Of a stretch of 22,505 nucleotides of DNA, positions 14,441-21,129 are shown one piece after another. The stretch is taken from assembly GCA_937926355.1 (NCBI GenBank), contig CALAZP010000271.1:1-22505 (forward strand). The letters are read 5' to 3'. Position 1 is the stretch's first letter, and each line of letters opens with the position of its first letter. The position numbers were made by a program, and so were the translations under genes. The notes under the pieces are model-generated. The model did not search any database. It had not been told where the DNA came from and saw only the letters and a list, made by a program, of their open reading frames with translations. The stretch is from an uncultured Saprospirales bacterium. Its GTDB lineage: Bacteria; Bacteroidota; Bacteroidia; Chitinophagales; Saprospiraceae.

Positions 14441-15527
14441 TTTAAATCAAGATCGTCGAATGAGACGAATTGGAGAGGCATTAATAAAAAATGGTTGGCC
14501 ATTTACATTAATAGGTAGGATAAAAAGAGATAGTATTGATTTAAACAATGCTCCTTTTGAACAGCGCAGGCTCTCGTGTTTTTTTCAGCGGGGCCCTATT
14601 TTCTATTTAGAAATGAACCTGCGTTTATTTATTGTCCTAATGATCCATCGCCCTGAGATAGTCTATTCGGTGGATTTGGATACATTATGTGCAGGAGTTT
14701 TGTATAAAAAATTATTGGGGGGGCGGCTCATCTTTGATGCACATGAATATTTTGAAGAAGTTCCCGAGTTATCCGATAGACCTGTCATACGGCGGATTTG
14801 GGAGTTAGTCGCCAAATGGGGTATCCCTCAAGCAGACCTTGCGATAACAGTAGGTGATGCTTTAGCAGAAGAGTTAAGGAAAAAGTATCAAACTGATTTC
14901 AAGGTAATTCGAAATACCAGAAATCGTCCGGAATGGAATGTAAAAGCTAAGAAATTTTCAGTCCCTTTTAGAATGATTTACCTAGGAATGTATAACCCGG
15001 GACGTGGGTTGGAGGAATTAATTGAAGCTTTGACTTCATTGAAAGAATGCGAATTATGGTTGGCGGGATCAGGCCCGTTGGAGGAGAAGCTGAAGCAACT
15101 TGCCGTTGAAAGAAAAGTTTACCATAGAGTAATTTTCAATGATTTTTTAACTGGACAAAAAATAGAAGAATTTATTGCTGATGGTTGCTTAGGTTGTAAT
15201 TTACTCCATACGGAAAGTCAAAGTTATTATTATTCGCTCGCCAATAAGACCTTTGATTACATGCAATTTGGTCTCCCTGCCATCCATATGGATTTACCTG
15301 AGTATCAAGCTATTCATCAAAAATATGATTGTTTGATATTACTCAAAAATTTATCTCCCAATGCTATCGTGGAAAAAGTAAAAGCGTTGATGAAGGACAA
15401 AAGTAGATACCATACTTTATCAAAAAATAATTTAATCGCTAGAGAAGATTTTCAATGGGAAAAAGAAGTCAAGTTCCTTATCGAAGAGATGAAGAAGTTA
15501 TCTGCTCCAGGGACCACATCCATTTAA
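14415..15527 (+). CDS. Glycosyltransferase, GT4-like (GT-B fold)
   Basis: This is a predicted cytoplasmic sugar-nucleotide-dependent transferase for a surface glycan; the acceptor and sugar are unknown. The 370-aa protein starts MVYCTVTNDLNQDRRMRRIGEAL, the typical GT4 opening in which TNDL and DxR line the donor cleft. A middle hinge contains LIFDAHEYFEEVPEL, and the second Rossmann domain begins near residue 190 with FRMIYLGMYNPGRGLEELIEAL, followed by LWLAGSGPLEEKL. Near residue 275 lies ANKTFDYMQFGLPAI, the sugar-nucleotide-binding region. The ATG at 14415 overlaps recQ by 26 bases; starting later would remove the conserved opening. Its 3' end overlaps the convergent GT2 gene by 50 bases. 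A seven-G run at 14717-14723 is in frame. Confidence 0.88.
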   Translation: MVYCTVTNDLNQDRRMRRIGEALIKNGWPFTLIGRIKRDSIDLNNAPFEQRRLSCFFQRGPIFYLEMNLRLFIVLMIHRPEIVYSVDLDTLCAGVLYKKLLGGRLIFDAHEYFEEVPELSDRPVIRRIWELVAKWGIPQADLAITVGDALAEELRKKYQTDFKVIRNTRNRPEWNVKAKKFSVPFRMIYLGMYNPGRGLEELIEALTSLKECELWLAGSGPLEEKLKQLAVERKVYHRVIFNDFLTGQKIEEFIADGCLGCNLLHTESQSYYYSLANKTFDYMQFGLPAIHMDLPEYQAIHQKYDCLILLKNLSPNAIVEKVKALMKDKSRYHTLSKNNLIAREDFQWEKEVKFLIEEMKKLSAPGTTSI

Positions 15528-16380
15528 GTAAATCTAACCCCAAGAGATGAGGTCGAGGCGAACCTATTAAATTTTCTTTTATAGTCCCTCCAAGAGTCCT
15601 AATCATTCTTTTTATAATTAGGGAAAAACCCAGTTGATGGGTTATTTGGGTGATTTTTAAAACAGGATGATGGAATGGTGGATACTTCCTTTTAATGAGC
15701 CAAAGATTTTGAACGGCCTGTTTAGATTTTTGAATAAATTCTTCAGCAGTTTGAAGTTGAGCATGTAGGACAGGATTCTTTATGTATGATATTTCCAAAC
15801 CTTTCCATTGGAGCATTTGACCAAGCAAAGTATCTTCATGTCCATAATATTTAATATTGCTGTCAAAAGGCAAGGCTAGCATTAAGGATTGAGGGATCAT
15901 GAAATTATTGGACATGAACTCCATCGATTTAGCCTCTCGTTTGATGCCGTAGTTCCAATGCAGACGGTAACTTAATTCCGCTGGAGGTTGGGGAGAATAG
16001 GTTCGGCCGCCACAGATAATTTTACGAGTAGGGAGATGGGCTATATAATTTTGAATAAATAGTGGATCGATGAGTTGACTATCGGCATCTAGAAAAATCA
16101 AGTAATTGCCTGAAGCCATTTGAGCCAATTCATTACGTGTAGTAGCTCTTCCTTTATTGGTATTTCTTTCCACCCATTTCACCTTGGGGTGATTAGCTAA
16201 TTTGGCATTTGCGCTAGAAAAACTAGGGTCAGATCCATCTTCTAAAAGAATGATTTCCCAATCCTCTTCAATGAAATTACATTGATTGATCAAATCTTTA
16301 ACTAAGCGGTCAACAGCGCTATTGTAAAGTGGTATTAGAATAGAAACCTTTGTTTTATTTTTTAATTTTGGTGTCGCCAA
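15478..16380 (-). CDS. Glycosyltransferase family 2 protein
   Basis: This 300-aa protein is a GT-A-fold transferase using a nucleotide-sugar donor, probably for cell-envelope polysaccharide. The N-terminus VSILIPLYNSAVDRLVKDL (residues 12-30) is the GT2 opening, Glu47-Asp48 in ILLEDGSDP binds the uridine ring in this family, and the metal-binding DxD is Asp98-Ala-Asp100 in FLDADS. A later GHED at about residues 195-198 is the usual catalytic-base region. No clear membrane helix is seen; the C-terminal LGLDLLKWMW is amphipathic or hydrophobic. The gene is on the minus strand, divergent from mqnE (67-base gap) and convergent with the GT4 gene. The acceptor cannot be told from sequence. Confidence 0.9.
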   Translation of the reverse strand: MATPKLKNKTKVSILIPLYNSAVDRLVKDLINQCNFIEEDWEIILLEDGSDPSFSSANAKLANHPKVKWVERNTNKGRATTRNELAQMASGNYLIFLDADSQLIDPLFIQNYIAHLPTRKIICGGRTYSPQPPAELSYRLHWNYGIKREAKSMEFMSNNFMIPQSLMLALPFDSNIKYYGHEDTLLGQMLQWKGLEISYIKNPVLHAQLQTAEEFIQKSKQAVQNLWLIKRKYPPFHHPVLKITQITHQLGFSLIIKRMIRTLGGTIKENLIGSPRPHLLGLDLLKWMWSLEQITSSSLR

Positions 16381-16434
16381 CCGAACTGGATTAAAACTGT
16401 TGAAGAGGTAATAAAAGGTAAGTTATAAATAATC

Positions 16435-16442
16435 CAAAAGTA
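16435..16442 (-). promoter_or_regulatory. Weak candidate -7 box for the GT2 gene
   Basis: On the minus strand this reads TACTTTTG, which fits TAnnTTTG. It lies about 55 bases before the GT2 start and overlaps the region just upstream of the mqnE ATG. No TTG at a suitable -33 distance is seen, so chance is a real possibility. Confidence 0.22.
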
Positions 16443-16447
16443 TCAAT

Positions 16448-17632
16448 ATGGAAACAACCACCATTTTTAATCAAAGGGCAAGTAAAGAGGAAAATAAAAT
16501 CGCAGAGAAAGTTTTAAGTGGAAAAAGAATTTCCAATGATGATGCTTTGTACTTGTATCAACACGCTGATTTAGGATTTTTAGGTAGTCTTGCCAACCAT
16601 ATCAGAGAACAAAAACACGGAAACAAAACCTACTTCAACCGTAATTTTCATATTGAGCCTACTAATGTATGTTTATACACTTGTACTTTTTGTTCTTATT
16701 CCAGACTCATCAAGAAAAGATCTGAAGGATGGGAATATAGTTTGGAGGATATTTTGGACATCGTAAAAAAATACGATGGTCTACCGGTTACCGAAGTTCA
16801 TATTGTAGGAGGGGTACTTCCTCAATACGATCTTGCTTTTTATGAAAATTTGTTTTCTGCGATTAAGAACCATCGACCCGATTTGCATATTAAGGCATTG
16901 ACTCCTGTTGAGTACCATTACATCTTTAAGAAAGCCAAAATTAGCTACGAGGAAGGTATGGCAAGGATGAAAGAAGCTGGATTGGATTCTATGCCTGGTG
17001 GCGGAGCTGAAATATTTCATCCAGAGATTAGAGATCAAATTGCTGGCGGCAAGTGCACGGGAGACGAATGGCTACAAATCCATGAAATCTGGCATCAATT
17101 AGGTGCCAAATCCAACGCCACTATGTTATATGGCCATATTGAACAATTTCATCATCGGGTTCATCATTTGGATGCACTAAGGACCCTTCAAGACCGTACA
17201 GGAGGTTTTCAAACTTTCATTCCGTTAAAATTTAGGAATAAAGACAACCAGCTTTCACACCTTTCAGAATCTACAGTTGTGGAAGACTTGAGAAACTATG
17301 CCATTTCCAGAATTTACTTGGATAATTTTGAACACCTCAAATCCTATTGGCCTATGATAGGACGCCAAATTGCACAACTTTCCCTGGCTTATGGGGTCAA
17401 TGATATAGATGGGACTATCGACGACACTACTAAGATTTATTCCATGGCTGGTTCTGAAGAGCAAAATCCAGCTATGAGTACTGCGGACTTAGTCAAATTG
17501 ATTCGGGCAGTTGGAAGAGAACCCATTGAAAGAGATACCCTTTATGGAGTAATCAAAAATTATAAAGACCACCAATTCGAAGACGATCATTTGTACAAAG
17601 GGTATTTATCACTGCCGGTTGTAAACAATTAA
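16448..17632 (+). CDS. mqnE: Aminofutalosine synthase (radical SAM)
   Basis: MqnE joins 3-[(1-carboxyvinyl)oxy]benzoate to S-adenosylmethionine, giving aminofutalosine in the futalosine route to menaquinone. The [4Fe-4S] motif CxxxCxxC is at Cys75, Cys79 and Cys82 in NVCLYTCTFCSYSR. Further signatures are VTEVHIVGGVLPQ, LDSMPGGGAEIFHPE, and VNDIDGTIDDTTKIYSMAG, the last two being strong MqnE-type segments as I know them. MqnC, the related cyclase, was considered, but the C-terminal segment and overall similarity point to MqnE. The 394-aa length is standard. The ATG at 16448 gives the family N-terminus. It is the first of a run of closely spaced genes (6 bases to the phosphatase) that includes mqnA, the preceding enzyme of the pathway. 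MqnB, MqnC and MqnD are not in the window. Confidence 0.95.
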   Translation: METTTIFNQRASKEENKIAEKVLSGKRISNDDALYLYQHADLGFLGSLANHIREQKHGNKTYFNRNFHIEPTNVCLYTCTFCSYSRLIKKRSEGWEYSLEDILDIVKKYDGLPVTEVHIVGGVLPQYDLAFYENLFSAIKNHRPDLHIKALTPVEYHYIFKKAKISYEEGMARMKEAGLDSMPGGGAEIFHPEIRDQIAGGKCTGDEWLQIHEIWHQLGAKSNATMLYGHIEQFHHRVHHLDALRTLQDRTGGFQTFIPLKFRNKDNQLSHLSESTVVEDLRNYAISRIYLDNFEHLKSYWPMIGRQIAQLSLAYGVNDIDGTIDDTTKIYSMAGSEEQNPAMSTADLVKLIRAVGREPIERDTLYGVIKNYKDHQFEDDHLYKGYLSLPVVNN

Positions 17633-17637
17633 GTAGT

Positions 17638-18264
17638 ATGGAAAAAGAGTTTTATTTGATCAGGCATGGGCAAACCGACTTCAATAAAAAAGGAATTATT
17701 CAAGGTGGTGGTATCGACTCCTCTTTAAATGATACCGGACGGGCCCAAGCTGAGGCTTTCCACCAACACTACAAGAAAGTTCCTTTTGAATTGGTGGTTA
17801 CCAGTACTTTAAAAAGGACCCAGCAAACTTTAGAACCCTTTTTGAACTTAGGAATTGAACATTACGCAACAGCTGATATTAATGAAATTAGTTGGGGAAC
17901 CCATGAAGGGAAGTCCTATAGTGATTTAGTTAGAAAAACATACCAAGAGGTTATTGGAAATTGGCAGCAAGGAGAATATGATGCTAGATTTGAGGGTGGG
18001 GAGAGTGCTGCTGAATTAGGAGAAAGAGTAGGCAGATTTGTAGCTTATTTAAAAAATACTCCTGCCAAAAGAGTACTGATTTGTTCCCATGGACGCACCA
18101 TAAGAGCATTAATTTGTTTGCTAAAAAGCCTAGAATTAAATCAGATGGAACATGTTGACCATCATAATACAGGGCTTTTCAAAGGAATGTATATACCTGA
18201 AAATTTTATTTTTCATCTAGAAAATGACACTTCTCACTTGGAAAACTTAAAAATAAAAATTTAG
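17638..18264 (+). CDS. Histidine phosphatase superfamily protein
   Basis: This 208-aa enzyme belongs to the phosphoglycerate-mutase-like phosphatase branch. The catalytic loop is LIRHGQTDFN with nucleophilic His10. Arg60 in TSTLKRTQQT, Glu83 in INEISWGTHEG (likely proton donor) and His151 in ICSHGRTIRAL complete the pocket. Substrates in this superfamily range from sugar phosphates to nucleotides and cobalamin precursors, and the sequence alone does not decide. The gene sits 5 bases after mqnE and 4 bases before mqnA, so it is translated with the menaquinone genes. No phosphatase step is known in the futalosine pathway, so a role there would be new; co-transcription without shared function is equally possible. 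Confidence 0.9.
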   Translation: MEKEFYLIRHGQTDFNKKGIIQGGGIDSSLNDTGRAQAEAFHQHYKKVPFELVVTSTLKRTQQTLEPFLNLGIEHYATADINEISWGTHEGKSYSDLVRKTYQEVIGNWQQGEYDARFEGGESAAELGERVGRFVAYLKNTPAKRVLICSHGRTIRALICLLKSLELNQMEHVDHHNTGLFKGMYIPENFIFHLENDTSHLENLKIKI

Positions 18265-18268
18265 CACC

Positions 18269-19063
18269 TTGAGAAAATTAAGGATTTCAGCGGTAAATTA
18301 TTTGAATACCAAGCCTTTTTTATACGGATTGGATAGGTCTGCCTATCGTTCAAATTATGAAATTGAATTGGCTCATCCTTCAGCTTGTGCTGATCAACTC
18401 AAGGCGGGAGCAACTGATATTGGTTTGGTTCCCATAGCTTTAGCGAAAGAATTGCCTGGTGGTAAAATAATATCTAATTACTGTATCGGAACAGAAGGAC
18501 CGGTTAAGACGGTATGTTTATTTTCCCATGTCCCAATAGAAAAAATTCAAAAGATAGTTTTAGACTATCAGTCCAAAACTTCAGTGGCATTGATTAAATT
18601 ATTAATGAAAAAATATTGGAATAAGGAGTTAGAATGGATAAAAGGAAGGCCAGGATTTGAAACTCAAATTAATGGGACCACAGGAGGTTTGGTCATTGGC
18701 GACCGTACTATTGACTTATTTGAAAAATACCCTTTTTGTTATGATTTAGGAGAAATATGGCGGGCTTATACCGGACTTCCATTTGTATTCGCTGTTTGGA
18801 TGACTTATGCTGATATTGATGAAGAACTTCTCAGTAATTTTAATCAGGCACTGCAACAGGGAATAGAGCAGATCGATTCACTGGTATATCACCTCACTCC
18901 ACAGTGGAAGGCCCCTTTTGACGTAAGTCACTACTTAAAAAATAATATAAGTTATCATTTAGACGATTCAAAAATTAGGGGAATGAATCAATTTTTAAAC
19001 GCAATTGGAGTGGAAGAGCTCCCAAAGTTTATTAGATCAGAGCGTTCTTTTTTAGTGAATTAA
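18269..19063 (+). CDS. mqnA: Chorismate dehydratase, TTG start
   Basis: MqnA removes water from chorismate to give 3-[(1-carboxyvinyl)oxy]benzoate, the first committed step of the futalosine menaquinone pathway. The 264-aa protein has the periplasmic-binding-protein-like fold of the family: LRISAVNYLNTKPFLYGL at residues 4-21 is the substrate-site opening, and later segments ADIGLVPIALA-like (TDIGLVPIALAKEL), GLVIGDRTI and YDLGEIWRAYTGLPFVFAVW are typical. The start codon is TTG at 18269; no ATG or GTG exists in frame before the conserved NYLNTKPF segment, and the resulting N-terminus matches the family. Gene spacing is 4 bases from the phosphatase and 10 bases to msrA. It feeds MqnE, encoded two genes upstream. 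Confidence 0.94.
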   Translation: MRKLRISAVNYLNTKPFLYGLDRSAYRSNYEIELAHPSACADQLKAGATDIGLVPIALAKELPGGKIISNYCIGTEGPVKTVCLFSHVPIEKIQKIVLDYQSKTSVALIKLLMKKYWNKELEWIKGRPGFETQINGTTGGLVIGDRTIDLFEKYPFCYDLGEIWRAYTGLPFVFAVWMTYADIDEELLSNFNQALQQGIEQIDSLVYHLTPQWKAPFDVSHYLKNNISYHLDDSKIRGMNQFLNAIGVEELPKFIRSERSFLVN

Positions 19064-19073
19064 ATATTAAGAT

Positions 19074-19667
19074 ATGAATATCCTATTTATTTTATTTGTT
19101 CAATTAACCAGTTTACTACCTATGGAAAAGGAATATGAAATAGCTACTTTAGGGGGAGGATGTTTTTGGTGTACTGAAGCGGTCTATGAAAAAATACAAG
19201 GGGTCACAAAAGTGGTTTCCGGCTATTCTGGGGGGAGTAAAGCTGATGCCGTTTACGAAAAGGTAGCCAGTGGTAGGACACAGCATGCTGAAGTTATTCA
19301 AATCACATTTGATCCTAAGATCGTCGATTTTTCTGAAATCCTTGAAATTTTCTGGGTGGCACATGACCCCACTACCTTAAATCGTCAGGGTAATGATGTT
19401 GGTCCTCAGTACCGATCCGTTATTTTTTATCATTCAGAAGACCAGCGGATAAAAGCTGAAAAGTCTATAAAGGAGGTGGCTACTGAGATTTGGGAAACCG
19501 AAATTGTTACCCTACTGGAACCTTTCGAGGCCTTTTATAAAGCGGAAGATTATCATCAAGATTACTACGAAAAAGTAGGAGCAAGAAATCCCTATTGTTC
19601 TTTTGTCATTACCCCTAAACTCAAGAAGATTGACAAAATATTTTCAGATAAATTAAAAAATCAATAG
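19074..19667 (+). CDS. msrA: Peptide-methionine (S)-S-oxide reductase MsrA
   Basis: MsrA reduces the S-epimer of methionine sulfoxide in damaged proteins, with electrons from thioredoxin. The motif GGGCFWCTEAVYE carries nucleophilic Cys30 (numbered from the first ATG) and Cys33; Cys175 in NPYCSFVI may be the resolving cysteine. Other family segments are VVSGYSGG, HAEVIQITFDP, FWVAHDPTTLNRQGNDVGPQYRS and YHQDYYEKVGARNPYC. Two starts are possible. ATG 19074 gives a hydrophobic, uncharged N-terminus (NILFILFVQLTSLLP) that could be a poor export signal. ATG 19122 gives a cytosolic protein beginning MEKEYEIATLGGG. I keep the longer form because it fits 10 bases behind mqnA, with real doubt. Confidence 0.92.
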   Translation: MNILFILFVQLTSLLPMEKEYEIATLGGGCFWCTEAVYEKIQGVTKVVSGYSGGSKADAVYEKVASGRTQHAEVIQITFDPKIVDFSEILEIFWVAHDPTTLNRQGNDVGPQYRSVIFYHSEDQRIKAEKSIKEVATEIWETEIVTLLEPFEAFYKAEDYHQDYYEKVGARNPYCSFVITPKLKKIDKIFSDKLKNQ

Positions 19668-19715
19668 GCTAAGGCAATGAATTTGCTATATTAAGTCCGT
19701 AATTAATAATTTAAG

Positions 19716-20798
19716 ATGAAGTTAGGAGTACTAAAAGAAATAAATGATACTCGGGTCGCTTTGGTGCCAGAAGGAATCAAGAAATTAGAGTCAACTGGGT
19801 TAGCATTTTTATTCGAAAAAGGCCTTGGGGACTCTGCTATGTTTGGAGATGAACTGTATGCAACACATGGTAATGTAGCCGATAGGTCTCAAATATTAGC
19901 AGAATCAGATATAGTGGTTAGTATTCATCCATTGAGTGATTCTGAATTGAAAAGTTTGAAGAAAGACACCATGGTTATAGGCCAGTATCAGCCTTTCATG
20001 GATCAGGAGATTACCGGCCGGCTACAATCACTTGGGATAAGAGGGATGAGTCTCGATATGATTCCTAGGACTACTTTGGCACAGAGTATGGATGTCTTAT
20101 CTTCCATGGCTTCTATCGCTGGATACAAAGCGGTATTAGAGGCAGCTAGATTATTGCCGAGGTATTTTCCTATGATGATTACTGCTGCTGGAAGTTTAAA
20201 GCCTGCAAAGGTACTGGTACTAGGTGCAGGTGTTGCTGGACTTCAAGCGATAGCCACTGCTAAAAGACTAGGCGCTCAGGTAGAGGCTTTTGATACGCGA
20301 AAGGCGGCCAAGGAGGAGGTACAGAGTCTTGGTGCCAAATTTATTGAGGTGGAAGGTGCTGCGGATGATACAGCTGCTGGAGGATATGCTGTAGAACAAT
20401 CAGAAGATTTTTTGAAAAGGCAACGCGCTGAGGTTCAGGCGAGAGCTTCTAAGTCCGATGTAATCATTACTACTGCACAGGTAAGGGGAAGAAAAGCTCC
20501 TGTATTAATTGATGCCGAAACTGTTGAACAAATGATGCCCGGCTCTGTAGTCGTTGATCTGGCTGCTTCCACCGGAGGCAATTGTGCCCTAACTCAAGAT
20601 GGAAAAACTATTCAGCACAAGGGGGTTACCATCCTTGGAGATTCCAATTTACCAGCTTTGATGGCTGAAGATGCCAGTAAGTTATATTCAAATAATTTAA
20701 TTAATTTTTTGAAATATTGGATAAAGGATGGTGCTATGAATCTGGACTTGTCCGATGAAATTATTGGGGGGGCATTTTTCACTGCTGAACGTTCTTAA
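19716..20798 (+). CDS. pntAA: NAD(P) transhydrogenase subunit alpha part 1 (domain I)
   Basis: This soluble domain I of the proton-translocating transhydrogenase binds NAD(H) and exchanges hydride with NADP(H) on the beta subunit. At 360 aa it is on the short side of the family (about 380 in Rhodospirillum). The start MKLGVLKEINDTRVALVPEG is standard. Arg118, Gln123, Asp126 and Ser129 (RTTLAQSMDVLSS) reproduce the spacing of the catalytic RQD loop of the R. rubrum enzyme, and the NAD-binding Rossmann motif GAGVAG lies at residues 170-175. The mobile loop region includes ARASKSDVIITTAQVRGRKAP. Alanine dehydrogenase is a relative, but the following pntAB and pntB settle the identity. It starts 48 bases after msrA, so a promoter may lie in between. 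Confidence 0.96.
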   Translation: MKLGVLKEINDTRVALVPEGIKKLESTGLAFLFEKGLGDSAMFGDELYATHGNVADRSQILAESDIVVSIHPLSDSELKSLKKDTMVIGQYQPFMDQEITGRLQSLGIRGMSLDMIPRTTLAQSMDVLSSMASIAGYKAVLEAARLLPRYFPMMITAAGSLKPAKVLVLGAGVAGLQAIATAKRLGAQVEAFDTRKAAKEEVQSLGAKFIEVEGAADDTAAGGYAVEQSEDFLKRQRAEVQARASKSDVIITTAQVRGRKAPVLIDAETVEQMMPGSVVVDLAASTGGNCALTQDGKTIQHKGVTILGDSNLPALMAEDASKLYSNNLINFLKYWIKDGAMNLDLSDEIIGGAFFTAERS

Positions 20799-20810
20799 AA
20801 CTTAATTTAA

Positions 20811-21125
20811 ATGGATTCAATTATTTCTTTTTTTAGTGAAAATCTTTTGATGATTTATCTGTTGATTTTCACTATTATTTTAGGCTTTGAGGTAATATCT
20901 AAGGTACCTACCGTTTTACATACCCCATTAATGTCTGGAGCTAATGCCATCAGTGGAGTGGTCATAATAGGGGCTATCATTCTTATCAGGCAAGCACAGC
21001 CAGATGATTATTTGACCTTATCCTTAGGACTTATTGGGGTGGTTTTGGGCATGGTGAATGTGGTAGGAGGATTTGCAGTGACTGATAGAATGTTAGAAAT
21101 GTTTAAGAAAAAAGTAAAAAAATAA
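20811..21125 (+). CDS. pntAB: NAD(P) transhydrogenase subunit alpha part 2 (membrane domain)
   Basis: This 104-aa protein is the short membrane-anchored piece of domain II, split off from PntA in three-subunit transhydrogenases. It has three hydrophobic segments, about residues 12-30 (LLMIYLLIFTIILGFEVI), 41-60 (MSGANAISGVVIIGAIILI) and 68-90 (LTLSLGLIGVVLGMVNVVGG). HTPLMSGANAISG is the diagnostic signature of the family. It sits 12 bases after pntAA and 4 bases before pntB in the standard order AA-AB-B. In enterobacteria the corresponding segments are fused to PntAA in one protein. Confidence 0.96.
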   Translation: MDSIISFFSENLLMIYLLIFTIILGFEVISKVPTVLHTPLMSGANAISGVVIIGAIILIRQAQPDDYLTLSLGLIGVVLGMVNVVGGFAVTDRMLEMFKKKVKK

Positions 21126-21129
21126 TCCC

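Noticed and set aside
14717..14723. Seven-G tract in the GT4 gene as a phase-variation switch
   Set aside because: The tract is short, the frame is intact, and pntAA contains an equal G run (20766-20772) in a housekeeping gene, so such runs are not special here.
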